Source: Rhineura floridana
Taxonomy: Eukaryota > Chordata > Lepidosauria > Squamata > Rhineuridae
NCBI RefSeq assembly: GCF_030035675.1
Contig: NC_084495.1
Span: forward strand, 9,269,001 to 9,333,000
Direction of reading: 5' to 3'
Length of the DNA stretch: 64,000 bases
The notes under the pieces are model-generated. The model had not been told where the DNA came from. It searched no databases and saw only the letters and a list, made by a program, of their open reading frames with translations. The position numbers and the translations under genes were made by a program. Positions 9,812 through 22,129 of the stretch are shown one piece after another. How positions within the stretch are numbered: the first letter of the stretch is position 1; each line of letters starts with the position of its first letter.

Positions 9812-10874
9812 GTAAGATGGGGTTGTCGATGTTCTGCTCGAGGGCGGTTTGCCCAAGATTGAGACCAGAGATAAAGATGGTGTTCTCTGGGAATTGAGGG
9901 TGCTGACTACCGCCTTCCTCTTTGACACACTAGCCGGCTCTCTTCTCTATTCCGTTATTTCTGTTCTCTGTTTTCTTCCCTAAAATCCCTCCTCTCCTGC
10001 CATCAACTCCCCCCCTTAATAGCTATTTGCTTAACTATCCTAAAAGGCTGTAGACGGGCTCGCGCTGTAGCGCTAAATGGTCCGGCGGCGTTCTAGATTT
10101 TCTTTCCTCTAACTTGCCGCGCTGCATAGTAAGGGCCAGCGGGCTTCAAGCTCATGCGACATCAATTTACTCTTTAAAAAAACAACAACACTACAACTTC
10201 AAGATCCACCAACCAGAGCCAGGCGCAAAAGATATACGCTTAGGCGTTTTTTTAAAAAAAATAAATAAAAATAAAACACTCTTTGAGTCTAGGGATTTGT
10301 TTTGAAAACAAGCCTTGAAGGGAGCTGGATGCGGAGAGGAGTTGGGAGACCCCCTTATTCCCCTCACAGAGCTAAGTTTCCAGAATGATTTACCAGTCGC
10401 TCCCTCTTCCCAGAGAACTTTGGGGACTGAAGTTCCCTGAGGGAAATAGTGGTCTCCTAACAATTCTTGCCACCCTTACATCAAACTACAATTCCTAGGA
10501 TGCTTTGGGAAAGTCATGGAAGTTCAATCTGCACGAGTGCTTAGACTGTAAGTTGTGGATGTGGCCCCAGTTACCCTCCCCCCCTCAGCGCTGCTGAAAT
10601 TGGGGGTTTTAGTGTCATTTTTGTGTTCTTGCTGCAGCTGGGACTCAGAAACCCTTGCATCTGCTTCATATCTCCCAGAAATCTGTGTCTACCTACTGCC
10701 CACCTCTGGTTTAGAATCTGTTTTCTAACCTGAGCATGTTGTGTTGTGTTCCTTCTCTGAGAGTGTCTAAAGCGTCCCCTTGTCGCATTGCTTTCTTCTT
10801 CCTTTGCCTCCTTGATTTCTAAATAAGGATGACCAGTAGAGTTGGCTTGTTCATATGTATTTGGGTTTCACTGG

Positions 10875-11055
10875 TGCCGTGTTTATTTATTATTTATTTA
10901 TTACATTTATACCTTACCTTTCTTTTCGTGATTGAAACCCAAGGCAGCTTACATATGGTTCCCAGGCGGTATCCCATCCAGGCACTGACCAGACCTGACC
11001 CTGCAGCAGGGAGCTGGCATTATGTGCCTTCAGACCATAGCCTGTGTTACTTGTA
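10875..11055 (-). repeat. CR1/L3-like LINE 3' end
   Basis: TTATTTATTACATTTATACC, then AAGGCAGCTTACATATGG and CCCATCCAGGCACTGACCAG form the reverse complement of a common reptile LINE 3' end. Confidence 0.5.
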
Positions 11056-13524
11056 GAGGCCACCCACAGTCCCTAATGTGTGGAAGAAATGGTTGGTTCT
11101 TGGGTTTTTTTAGCCTGTGAGACACTCTAACCTATGTGGCATATGCCACAAAACATTTTTTAGGGGGGAAGAGTGTGGCTATTTTTTGTTATGTGCCTTC
11201 AAGCAGATTACGACTTATAGCTTCCCCATGAATCGGTGACCTCCAAGTTTAGAAGAGAACATTCTATGGAAATCCCTTCCCAAAGGGAGCTTTATTGTAC
11301 AGCTTTTGGCATATGTTGAAGATACACCTTGTTATCCTGGCTCTTGAACTCGTGCCCACATATCCCTACCAATATACTCCTCTCTAATCTTCTGATTGCA
11401 AATTGTTTTCACTGACTTTAATCTTGTTTTTTATATTGTTGTAATCTGCTCTGGGGCCTGATGGTAAAGACTGGGCAAGAAATTCAATATAGTAAGAATG
11501 ATAATAACACAAGCCCAATAAACAGCACCGTTTGGGATGCAATGTCTGTAAAAAATAAATCAACCATTTCGTTTGGCAGTATGTGTATTTAAAACAGCCT
11601 GTTCTTCATATAAGGTTGCTTCCAGATGTCTTGTTTACTGAACATTCATTCTGTTTCTTTTGCTTTCCTGAAAGGCTATATGATGTACCAGAGTTGCTAT
11701 CCCACACTTTCTCCTTAATTACAAAAAAGTCTGATCCTTTTTTTTGGTGAGGAGGTTTGTTGTGCAAGAGTGCCAAATCCACTTCCATTGTACAGCCTGA
11801 ATTTGCCCACATGTGATTGAATCCCACCTGCAAAAACAGTGACAGTCTGGATTGGAAACAGGCTAAATGGTTAGTGAGTAGCTCTGCCTACACCTCTTCA
11901 TTCCTCAACTTGCTTTAAGGAGCAGGTGGGCAACCTCTAGCCCTGGCCACACTTGATGCCGTCTACCAGTATTTTATTTGATAAAAAGAAATAGTTCCCC
12001 CCTTTAAAAACAAACCTTTTCTCATTGTAAAGCATGGGGGGCAGCCCCCTAGCTGTCTGAGAAGACAATGTCGGGCTTCTGCCAAGTTTTGCCTCCACTG
12101 TCACTATTTTGTGGAAAGGGTTCAATTGGCACTGTAAACTTAGGTTTACACAATTAAAGTGGATGTCTGGTGTTTTGTTTTTAAAAAACTCAAAACAGTT
12201 TTGGTTCTCTGTATAAAACAGTAACAAATAGCTGTGTTTCATCATAGCTTTCTCATTTTTGTTTGTTTTTCATACTGATTTTAATCTTTTCATATAAAGC
12301 TATAATACTTTATCATTTATAATTACATTATTAGTTATTTTAACGATATTATTTCTTCCTAACTGATACTTGATACAACTGAATTTTTTACATTCATATT
12401 TTTACAATTATTTCCTGCTTTTTCCTCCCCACTACTTTTTCTCTCCTCTTCCTTTCTTTCCTAAACATACCAATCAATTTCCTTCTACAAGAACAAATCC
12501 TATTAGACTTGTATCCAATGTGTGATACACAGTGTGTGTGTGTATTTTAATGAACAGTAGGTGTGTTGTACAATTGTCTTAATGGTATAATGTATTTTTA
12601 TGTCTTTAAATGTACTGGAAATCCCTTGGAGACTTTTGGGTAACAAGCAACTAACACATCCAATAACAATAAGTAAAACATTCTGTGGTCCTTAGTGTAA
12701 CAAATCCACTCTTTAAAAAAATGACTGACAGGTGGGTGGGGCCACCTGCCTGTCAATCATCTCATCTCCTAATGGTGTCAGGTGACTGATAAGTGTATTG
12801 TCCCACCCACCCTTAAAGGTGGTCTATGGGATGGGGGGAAATACTGACTTCAAAGTACCACATAAGGCTTGCGAAGAGCCTTGCATGGTATTTTGAAGCA
12901 CTGCAGATCAGTATGCTTGAACTCACTGACCATCAGCTGATGGGTGATGAGCCCAAGCCTCCATTCTGCAGGAACTGGACATTTCTATCTCCCTAGATCT
13001 GCCTTCACATATGATGTCCCGTGAATTTCAGTTCTTTGTATAAAACAGTAACAAACACCTGTGTGTCATTATTGCTTTCTCATGGATTGGGGAAAACTGT
13101 ATTGTGGGCCAAATGGGGAGGCCTGGCCAGTCAAATCTGGCTCAGGGGCCAGAGGTTCCCTCCCCAAATCTAACGTCTACAGAAGCACTGTGCAAGCAGA
13201 TCAGATGAATGCTCAATAAACAAGTAATCTGAAATAATTGCTTTCCCTTGTTCACCAGGACAGTATCTATACTGGTTGGTTACACCAAAAACCTCTAGGT
13301 ATTTTGAGAGTAACCCAATGAAAGTTAGAGCTGCATAGGACTGGAAACTAGAATCTGAGGTAGCAGTGGTGAGAAATTAAGCAGGGTGGTCTTTTAGTTC
13401 AGAATGTTTGTGTATGCCTCTGCCTCTGCCAGTATGTGACCCAGATTTACTCCTGCAGCAAAGATGAGATTCTGTAGCTGAGGGTCAAGGATTCAGGCAT
13501 TCAGAAGCTTTTCTTGCCTTACAG

Positions 13525-13668
13525 CAGGAGTGCAGAACCTTTCCCCCTGCAGATGTTGTTGACCTACATCTCCCAACATTCCTGGTCATTGGTCATGCTT
13601 TCTAGGGTAAATGGGTGTTGTAGTTCAGCAACATCTGGAAGGCCAAAGGTTTCCCATTCCTGGCCTAC
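13525..13668. repeat. hAT-like palindromic MITE
   Basis: The left arm CCTGCAGATGTTGTTGACCT and the right arm AGTTCAGCAACATCTGG are inverted copies around a central CATTGGTCATGC. Same family as 24971-25108, diverged. Confidence 0.6.
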
Positions 13669-14311
13669 AACATCTTGAAACCCATATGAAATTGTATTGT
13701 CCCCCACCTAGAGGATGTTAGCTATTGGGCAGTATGCACATGTGGTTAGTAAATAAATAAAACAATAATGAATCTGCAATATAGGGACTTGGAACGATCA
13801 GCCCAGACGTCTGGCTGGGGCTGATGGGAGTTGTTGTATAAAACACCTGAAGGACACCAAGATGGGAAAGGTTACCTTAAAGATTAGGACAGAGGTTCCT
13901 TTCTTGCCTCTGTTATCTGAGATGGAGGTGGGCCCTTCAGCATGCAAAGCAATGCTGTGCCAGTGAGAGATGCCCTCTGATTAAAATCTCTGGATGCTGA
14001 GCTCCATTTTCAAGGGTTTGCCCTGTGGGAGGAGATGTCTCCTTGATGTGTCTCTGTCCCCATTTCTGGATAGAAAGAGTAGCCACCGTGGGATGTTCCC
14101 TCTTCTCTTCCCCCAATTTATGTGCCTGTTTAATGTGGGTGGCCTCTGGGATAAATTCACTGTGGTTGGAGTGTGACAGGGGAAGAATTGTTGGAGGAGG
14201 CTGTGCTGGTGAAGAAAGGATCAAAGGGCAGAAGATTGAGAGGAAGGGGACAGCACCCTTCTTCCCCAAGCGTCTGTGATGATTAGTGACTTGTCTTGTC
14301 TCCTCTTTCAG

Positions 14312-15081
14312 CCTGGACGACTGTCATTTGGGTTATCTTTGCAACGGTAGGCATCAGCTGCGCATGCTGTGCATACAGCTATTGCTGTGCCAAATACAAG
14401 GTTGTGCTGAGACGCCCTCGTCAGCATAGACAAGATGCCCGGGTGGACATGATTGAGCTTCCTGAAAGGCTGCCTAGCATTCATCCTCCAAGTCCTCCTC
14501 CACGTGCTCCAAGACGGTCTTGCCTGCCTCCTCCTCCTCCTCCTCTGCCTCCTCCCTATTCTTCAAGAGAGTCTTGCATGTCTCCTATTCACGATCCATC
14601 TCTTCCCCCTCTTCCTAAGGCCTCTCGCTTCTCACCTTCTGATCTTCCTCCTCCCTATTCTACAAGTGGATCTCGCGCACCTCCTCCTGATCCTTCTCTT
14701 CCCCATCGTCCCAGGGCCTTCTGCATGTCTCCTGCTTCTGGTCCTTCCCTTCCCCGTCCTCCCAGAACCTCTCGCCTCTCTCCTCCCCGTTCTCCAAGGG
14801 CCTCTCGCATGCTCCCTCCCCCTTATTATGACCCACCACCCTATTCTTTAGTGGACCCTCTAGGAAGCTGGCTTCTGCGTCCTGCATTAGACAGTGCGCC
14901 TGTTGCACAGGTGGGTTGTGCAAACACTGGATACCGTGATGATGTAGAGGCAACTGCCTTGTCTTCAGCTGCATCCGCAAGGGCTGCTCATGATGGTTCC
15001 ACCTCGGGGCATGCTGGGCAAGGGGCTGAAGCGGCCCTGCCAGGGCCTGTCAAGGAGGAGGACGACGACTTGGAAATGTAG
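14312..15081 (+). CDS. SHL1, SHISA-like protein, exon 2 (transmembrane and proline-rich tail)
   Basis: The acceptor AG ends at 14311 and phase-1 entry continues the SHL1 frame to the TAG at 15079-15081. It encodes a helix (WTTVIWVIFATVGISCACC) ending in a cysteine cluster (CCAYSYCC) that could be palmitoylated, then a basic segment. The tail of about 215 residues is dominated by proline, serine and arginine. It contains PPPYSS, PPPYST, PPPYYD and PPPYSL, which are PPxY ligands for WW-domain proteins such as NEDD4-family ubiquitin ligases. It ends in the acidic EEDDDLEM. The tail is built from imperfect repeats of a unit like (R)ASRMLPPP. SHISA tails are often PY-rich, but four PPPY motifs is unusual among the members here. 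Confidence 0.9.
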
Positions 15082-16255
15082 CTGCATATCCACCTTCAAT
15101 GGAGGTTTGGTAGACCTGCCAAAGCAGAACTCCACACTGAATTGTAATAGCTTGTTTTTAGAATTGAGGAATCCGTAACTGACTTCTTTTAATAGTATGT
15201 CCTGATTAGACTGATCACTATTTTTTTAATGTAGTGTTTTACTTGTTTAGTGTTCACTTGTTCGTCATTCACTTTCTTGCAAACAAGATAACTGGAGTGC
15301 CGTAAGGATTAGCATACAGAGTTTTTCACAAAACATTCTACACCCCAATTCATCTAGTAGCTCAGAGTAACCCCTCTTGGAGATGGGGGCAGCCCCTTGT
15401 GTCATGATGGTCTCTCTCTTCAGCCCTTTCATCTCCGGTCACTAGAAGTAAGCTAACTCGACTTGATCATGATATGTTGCTGATCACCAGTTTAACATAG
15501 AGGAGACACAACTAAATGCTTGGTTAAAGTACAAAGACACAGTTAAATTCAATCACGCACACCCCTTTGAAAGGACACCTGAAGGAGCTTCTTTAACTGA
15601 ATTAGATAGCTTTGTTTCTAACAGAAAGTTGCATATATATGTATGAGGTGGGATGGTTTGCGTCCAGGATGTTGGGAATTGCATATATACTCCTTTTGAT
15701 GGGCAGAGAAGGTTCTGTGACGTTGGTCATTGGGGAGGCCACTCAACAAGCTAAGCGCAGAGGCTGTGCCTTCAACAATTGCCTTAAACATTGCTAGTGA
15801 AGACTCAGCCAAATATTGCTGAGCTTCTGTGTGTAACACTTGAATAGGCAATACCTTGGTATAGCATCTTTACTCCTAGGGAAATGTACTTAACAAGAAT
15901 GATAGTATTCTACCTGAGCTGTTTTAATCTCTCTCTATATCTGCATAAGCCAGAGAAATGTTTGCATAGCTACCACGGGGGTTATATGCCACATGATGCC
16001 CCCAAGACTTTTTTAACCTTGAAAATTGTATGACCACTTTCTGTGTATTGACCCTGAAGAGGCAAAGGAAGCAGGCAGGCAAGCAGCGATGTCTGCCTCC
16101 TGAGTAAAATGCTTCTTGGATGAATGACGCTGTTTTTATAGCACAGACACTTGCCAAATGTATGTCTTCAAATGTGAACATCAAATCACTTGTCAATTGT
16201 ATGTTTTCAAATGTATGTACCAAATCACCAATAAAAATGTGTGGAGTAGTTATTT
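15082..16255 (+). other. SHL1 3' region with polyadenylation signal
   Basis: Homologous to the other units' 3' regions. It shares GCAAACAAGA with SHL0 and the block TTGTATGACCACTTTCTG with SHL0 and SHL5. AATAAA lies at 16230-16235, followed by a T/G-rich stretch. Confidence 0.7.
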
Positions 16256-16300
16256 TCACCCAGGTCTCCTGAAATGATTTGTTGCTTGATGCCTATGGCC

Positions 16301-17119
16301 TGTTAGCAGAGTGAGCTTATCAGTAGCAGCACAGCGGGATTGTAAGCGTAGAAGATTTTAAGACAATCTGTGATGGATAATTGAAGGATTCCAGCAGACA
16401 ATCAGAAGAAATAAAATTTATACACAGTATATTAACACAGAAGCAAGAACCCACAACCCAATGTCCCTTGTTGGCATTCCTCAGGATAACACAGTAAGCG
16501 TGTTCAAGTGATTGTTCTCAACTTGCTGTCTTTTTGGGGAAGCGGCTGTTTGATGCCTTGGCTTCTCTGATGCGGTTCTCCCAATTTACCTGCTCCTGAT
16601 GGCCATTCTGTCCAGTGCAGCTCACTCTCCTGTAGTTCCCCAAACTGGCCTTTCTCAACTGGCCTTATTTCCCTAATCACTGTTGCATAGCAGTTTCTAG
16701 TTACCCCAACATTCCATTAACTTGGTACTGGCTACATAAGCAAGCCTGTGACTTTACCTGTAGGGGCAGACTCTTACTCGGCCTAAAGCCTCAGTGATTA
16801 TATGCAATAGTAAAATAAGAAATTTAATTGTTGACTTAAGGAAACATGTACTTGACAGTAAAGAGTTTCTAGTTCCAACCATGGTCTTTGACCTCATGCT
16901 GTAGATGCTCTCTCTCTCCTCAAGAGATCTAGAGGGAGGAAAGGAGTAGCTGGCAATTGTGGTCAGCTTCCCTAAGAGGTATCAGTTTCCAGGAAGGAAG
17001 GATTAGCAGAAGAACAAAGGCTGGCTTCAGCTTAGGAAACTGGAGGTCTCTTTTCTCTCTCTCACTTCAGCCGAAGCAAACCCCAACCCACTTTGAATTG
17101 CATTCCTATATTTCTAACA
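16301..17119 (-). mobile_element. Solo LTR, copia-type subgroup, with 5-bp TSD and an insert
   Basis: LTR fossil bounded by TGTTAGCAGAG and TTTCTAACA and flanked by perfect duplications TGGCC (16296-16300 and 17120-17124). It belongs to a subgroup shared with 31912-32275 and 39418-39791. It is longer than its sisters because an insert of about 389 bp lies at 16348-16736. Confidence 0.8.
16348..16736. repeat. Unclassified insert in the LTR, flanked by TAAGC repeats
   Basis: Sister LTRs read straight through this point. The insert is bracketed by TAAGC at 16343-16347 and 16737-16741, a 5-bp target duplication. It includes AATAAAATTTATACACAGTA and has no long open frame. It may be another LTR of a different family. 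I do not recognise it. Confidence 0.5.
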
Positions 17120-17124
17120 TGGCC

Positions 17125-17961
17125 CAAAGCTGTAGCTGCAGCCTGTAGCTCTCCCATCTCGATTAGCAGGAAAGGATATATTTCTGCACGCAAGCCGGCT
17201 CCAGCTAGGTGACTGCAGGCTCTGTCTTGCAAGTCTGGCTGTTGGATCTCAAAAGCACAATGCGAGGATGTTCTGCATGGGAGAACTGGTAGGCAGGAAT
17301 GCTTAACCCTTTAACTTGGTTCTCTCAGCTGGACTGCACTGAGTTTTAAACATCCTTAAGGTGCTAATCACAGCCAGCATCTCGGTGTGGATACTGTTGA
17401 TCAGCCCAAGGAATCTTGCTGGGCCAGAAGCAGCTGAACAGTTTGTTCTCTGAGGCAAAGGGCAAGATAGCAGGACTGCTGGTGGGGGTGCAACTGGGGC
17501 AGTTGCATAAAAGCACAGAGGCCCCAACGTGTAATTGCACATGAAACAGAATCACGCTAATTACTGATTTAGGTGATTAGAGCGTTTGGTGTGTACACAG
17601 TCTAAATTATTCTTATTCCTTTGGTCAAAGTTAATGTACCTGACAAATATGCATCTATGAAGGCAAGAAAGAAATACTTTGCTAAGACCCCTAATTGCCC
17701 TAAACAAAGAAAGCGTTTCAGAGTTTGTTCTTCTGATTTTGTTCTTTACTTCCTAATGTGGTGGCATAAGTTTAACAAATGCCTCACTTGGTGTCAGTTT
17801 GTCTCTGCTGAGAAGCCCTCTTCGAGCTGCATGTGTGTTTTGTATTTCTTGCCTGTGGTCTGCGCATGTAAGAGTTCCCCACCAATTCGTGGGATCTTGT
17901 AGGGGCCCTGCAATGTTGCACACGCCCCAGTCCCCATAAACTCACTGGGTGCCCTTCTGTT
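17125..17961. other. Intergenic, no recognised feature
   Basis: Sequence between the LTR and the SINE at 17962. No SHISA-type exon, promoter block or nameable repeat was seen on either strand. A short remark: about 17155-17300 resembles 28110-28290, suggesting a diverged shared repeat or a shared downstream part of the gene unit. Confidence 0.4.
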
Positions 17962-18125
17962 TCACATATAGAAGGCAGTGGGATATAATGGTTGAGTGCT
18001 AGACCAGGAGCTGGAAGGCCAGGGTTCAAATCCCCATGCAGCAATGAAACTTACTGGGTGTGATGACTTTGGGGCAGTTGCCATCTCTCAGCCTGAGCTC
18101 TCGGGGAGGATAAAATGGAGAGAGG
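17962..18125 (+). repeat. Sauria-type SINE fragment
   Basis: tRNA-derived head AGTGGGATATAATGGTTGAG, then CCAGGGTTCAAATCCCCATG (B box) and AAACTTACTGGGTG, followed by GGATAAAATGGAGAG. Diverged copy. Confidence 0.6.
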
Positions 18126-18689
18126 AAAAACATGTACATCTCCTTGAGGTGTTGGAGAAAAGATTGGAAGTAAGAGTCAACTGCCTGTCTATTATTTTAG
18201 TGCTGGCAAGAGGATGGTGCTCTCCACCCCATCTTTGGGCAGCAGGCTTTCTTGAGAGGAGCAGCACAGGCTTTTTGGCACACACAGCTCTGTTCTCTAT
18301 CAGTACTTGTCCCTTCAGCATCAGCTACCTAATGTGACCTCATGGTAGGAGTGGCGTGTGTGTGTATAGGATGTGGAAGAAATCAGATTCAGTTAGCATT
18401 TAAAGCTAAATCTATGAAAGCTGCACTTTCTGAAACAATACCAGAACCAAAACCCAACCATCCTTTGAAATTTGTGCTTTTCTGAATTTTGTGACGCAGT
18501 TCTCTGACCAATGTTTTCAAAAATGCATATATTGGGGGAGTATGCATAAAAATAAACGTTAGTGAAAACAGCATACAAAATGCATTATATTTTGCTTGCA
18601 TAAATGTGTACATTAGTTAAAACTGGATATCAGAATGTGTTTATTGTTGACAGAGATTAGCTGTGGTACAGCATCAGCAGTGGCTTCGA

Positions 18690-19606
18690 GAGCTCTGTGT
18701 GTATGATTCACTGGTAAAGAAGTGGCCTTTTCCCTGATTTAAAGCACTGAGACTTCAGACTTGGTTAAAAATAAGAAGAGCAACTTTATTTATAGAAATA
18801 TATACTGCAGTTGATAAAGACAATCTAGTTCTAAGGTGTATTATTATTATTATTAATTAAATGTTTATCCCACTCTTCCTCCCAGGAGCCACTTGTTGGG
18901 CAAGAGCAACTCCTTTGGGTTCTTTTGTGTATTCCAGAGGGAAGATAGAGTTCAGGTCCTCCAGCTGGCTGGGCTTGCCTCCCTTTACCTGTTCTCTTCT
19001 CTACCTAACTTTCTTCCGTTGTAAACTGATGTGCTCAGGGAAGATGACCTCACTTCTGACCCTCCTTCTGTTTACTCTTCTTTGAGGTCCGAGGAAAGAC
19101 ATCTCTGTCTTTGTTCTCTCTCCTGAAACATGAGGACAATACTCTAGTCTGGTCACTGCACCTTCAACTTAGTGAGAACTAGATATGCCTTTCCTATCTA
19201 CTATGTATTTCCAGAAATAAAGTAGCTTTTCTTATTTTACTAAGTCTTAAGTTTCAGTGAGTTAAATGCAGGGTAAAAGCCTGCTTCTTAGGTAAATGCA
19301 CACACTGGCACACGCAGCTCAGACCACTAAATTACTCTGCATATGCTCAACAAGTGGGAGGTACAAAGAACAGGGTTGTTCATTGCGTTCGTGCTACAGG
19401 AGAGAGAGACAAAAGCAAGGTGGCTCCTCTCGGTGGCTGGAGAAGAAGCAGGAAGGAGTGGTCAGCTTCCCTAAGTGTATCAGTTTACAAAGGAAGGAAG
19501 GAAAGGAGATGAGCACGGGTCAGTTGGACAGCCTAGCCAGGTGGGCTTCCCTCTGGCATGCAGACTTCAACCCCTAAATCTGAGTTGCAATCTTCCACAC
19601 TTCCAA
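18690..19606 (-). mobile_element. Copia-type LTR split by a nested LTR
   Basis: The minus-strand LTR fossil starts near 18690, breaks off after CAATCTAGTTCTAA near 18836, and resumes at about 19353 with GTGGGAGGTACAAAG. It ends in CACTTCCAAC at 19606. The interruption is a LINE tail plus an LTR in the opposite orientation. Confidence 0.6.
18894..19352 (+). mobile_element. Copia-type LTR, + strand, nested in another LTR
   Basis: LTR fossil opening with TGTTGGGCAAGAGC and ending ATGCTCAACA, with AATAAA near 19217. It is inserted in the minus-strand LTR at 18690-19606, so it is the younger of the two. It is one of few LTRs here on the same strand as the genes. Confidence 0.65.
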
Positions 19607-19889
19607 CTTTTATTAAGAGAAATTTACATCAAAATACTGAAGAATTTTCATGAGGATTTTTAAAAAAGTTTATTAATTTGCTACAGAAATGTGGAGAATT
19701 GAATTTGTGATTGGAAAGGAAGGAGAATATTTGGCTTCTGAGGTTAAGCTTTGTGAATTACCAGAATAAGGCAGTCATTGGGCTACTGTGGGCTTCCTAC
19801 TGGGCTAAAGGACTAGCAAATCAGACAAAGGATGGCGCCCTGCAGATCCTCATATCTCATTAAGGTCTTCCCTGAGGCAAAATGGGTAA

Positions 19890-20270
19890 ACGTATTTAAT
19901 TTTATTAAATAACCTATGATCCTGCAGCAATTTTAATAACAAACATCAGCAATAAAATCATATATTAAAAACAGTTTCACATCCAACGCAGATACAGACT
20001 GGTTTAAGAATTTCCTCTTGAAAGGGTTGTTGACAAAGGAAGGTCTTCAGTAGATGCTGAAAAGACAACAGAGATGGCACCTGTATAATATTTAAGGAGA
20101 GGGAATTCCAACAGGCAGGTGTGACCACACTAATGGCCCAATTCCAACATTCTATGGATCAGATCTGATGAGATGATCTCTGCTAGGGCTCCCTCCTGCA
20201 AAGCAGTGTTAAGTTTATTTATTGTTATTATTTTATATTCTGCCCTTCCTCCCAGCAGGAGCCCAAGTTG
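19890..20270 (-). repeat. CR1-like LINE 3' fragments
   Basis: Contains CTTTAAAAA-type A-rich sequence, CAGATACAGACTGGTTTAAG, GGTCTTCAGTAGATGCTGAA and, at the right, TATTCTGCCC and TTCCTCCCAGCAGGAGCCC. Related fragments lie at 25785-26000, 55130-55400 and 59245-59545. Confidence 0.5.
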
Positions 20271-21654
20271 GAGTATATAATACTCTTATTCACTTCAAGC
20301 TAAGCCAGCAATCTGAAGCCTTCAGTTGTGTTTTAATGAAATATAAATATGACTGCCCAGTTGGGGTACAGGGCCCACGACAAAGCATACTGTGCCTGCC
20401 CCATTATCTTCATCTCCCCCCCCTTTTTATAGGACAGCAGTGGTGGTGGTCCCTTCTCTCTCTCTCCGCCCCCCGCAAACATACCTTTCATTGTTTTCCT
20501 TCTGCTTTAGTGGTGGTGGCCTCTCTCCGCATCCCCTGATTAAATGTTTTATTTTGCTGCTATTTTAGTATACAATTTTGTCCCATGGGTACATCATCAG
20601 AAGCAATCTATATTACATTTTATTCATGCATCCCAGATTTCTATGGATACTGGCAGGCTGCTGTTGTGGGAAGTTCACACTGTAGTGTTAGCATATATAA
20701 TAAAGTTTCACCATGTAAGGTGAAAAACATCCGGAGTTTCAATTCCCTGTAGAGATTGCAAGTTATGAGTGATTTTCTTTCTTTCTTTTTTACACTAAGA
20801 TGGCAATATTCTACACATTACTATGCCAAGTTTCAATATTCAGACTGTGCAATGTTTTCCACCTTTTGGCAATTGTCTGTCTCACAGCAAAACAGTAAAA
20901 ATATTACAAGACCCTTGGATTTAGCTATTATTTGTTCCTGATTCAACTACAGACAATAAAAAAGTTGTGGAGTACAGTGTAAAGGTTCCTGAATAATAAT
21001 GTAGATTTCCTTGAACATTTCCTCCCAGAACTGCTTTGCTCAAGGACACTCCCACGGTAATATGTACCCCTGGCACTACATCCATGCCAACATGTTGCTG
21101 TAGTTGCAGTGATAGGCCCTCCTACCTTGCTCTAGTGGGTGGAAGGGAGGAGGAGAGCTTCGCTGGGTGGCCAACAGCCATGGCTGCCACTCCCCACCCC
21201 AAACATGTTGTACACAGTAGCTGCTACAAATCTTCTCTCTTAGGGATGGCCCTGACACCGGTTACCAAACAGCAGGGACACATGCTCCCCACCTCAATGA
21301 AAAATGCTGTTTCCTGATTCTGACTACCCTTGGCTTCTGGAAGTTCTGAAGATTTAGCTACAGACCAAACACACATCTCTATTCAGAAGTCAGAGCTGCT
21401 TTCTTGAATACAGCTTGCTTCCAAATAGGATTTGCAGCCTTAGCCTTCAAAATGGTGGTCTTTCTTGGTATCCTTGCATATCTACAGTGAGAGCCAAGCA
21501 GAAATCTGTATAGTCTCTAAGCAGACATAATTCTGCAGTGCAAAAGGCTGTGCATGGCCAAAGATTTTAGCTTGTATTCCTGTGTTGCAGGAGTGTTGCT
21601 AAGGGCTTAAAGAATTCAGAGCATAGTACCATAACACACATCTGCACATGCTAA
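20271..21654. other. Intergenic, no recognised feature
   Basis: No SHISA-type exon, no RNA gene and no repeat I can name was seen. A GT/CT-rich patch lies at 20440-20530. Confidence 0.4.
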
Positions 21655-21715
21655 TTTGGGCTGGGTTCCTGCTGGGAGGAAGGGCGGGATATAAATCAAG
21701 TAATAAATAAATAAT
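21655..21715 (+). repeat. LINE 3' tail, short
   Basis: GGTTCCTGCTGGGAGGAAGG followed by GCGGGATATAAATCAAGTAA and an AATAAATAAATAA tail is the sense 3' end of the common reptile LINE whose reverse complement appears near 8800. Confidence 0.5.
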
Positions 21716-21785
21716 ATGTATAGCTTCCTCCGTGCAACTTAAGATGGTGGGTGGCTGGGGTCTTACCAGTATTTTACTTTGCAGT

Positions 21786-22129
21786 GTCCAGTAGGGTTGC
21801 CAGGCTCAGGAGCTGAGACTGATCCTGTATCTTTAGGAGAAGAGAAAGTCAGCCAAGTGTAGGTGTTCTTGCAACACTGGAATGGGAAAAACCACAAGGT
21901 GGAATTCTCCCTTCTCCCTGCACAACTTTTAAAGATACAGAAGACCTCTTGGAGGCTGGGCCTGGCAACCAAGAGGTCTTCTGTATCTTTAAAAGTTGTG
22001 CAGGGGGAAGGGAGAATTCCACCTTGTGGTTTTTCTCATTATAGTGTTGCAAGAACACCTGCACTTGGCTGACTTTCTCTTCTCCTAAAGATACAGGATC
22101 AGTCTCAGGCCCTGAACCTGGCAACCCTA
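21786..22129. repeat. Large foldback element with about 165-bp arms
   Basis: Near-perfect palindrome. The left arm begins GGGTTGCCAGG and the right arm ends CCTGGCAACCC, with TA on both sides, suggesting a TA target duplication. Internal landmarks TGATCCTGTATCTTTAGGAG, CCACAAGGTGGAATTCTCCC and CAACTTTTAAAGATACAGAA all recur inverted. A second copy at about 51988-52868 is split by a copia-type LTR. No transposase frame is present, so it is non-autonomous. Confidence 0.8.

Larger units (their letters stand above)
9812..14311 (+). other. SHL1 intron 1 (phase 1, about 4.5 kb)
   Basis: Bounded by GTAAGA and a pyrimidine-rich TCCTCTTTCAG. It contains a LINE tail (about 10875-11055), a Bov-B or Sauria SINE tail fragment (about 11185-11285) and a hAT-like MITE (about 13525-13665). 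The remainder, notably 11300-13500, is AT-rich sequence in which I see no gene or repeat I can name. Confidence 0.7.

Noticed and set aside
14453-14851. Alternative-frame Leu-rich open frame in SHL1 exon 2
   Set aside because: It is the shadow of the Pro-rich coding frame (CCT repeats read one base over) and has no support of its own.
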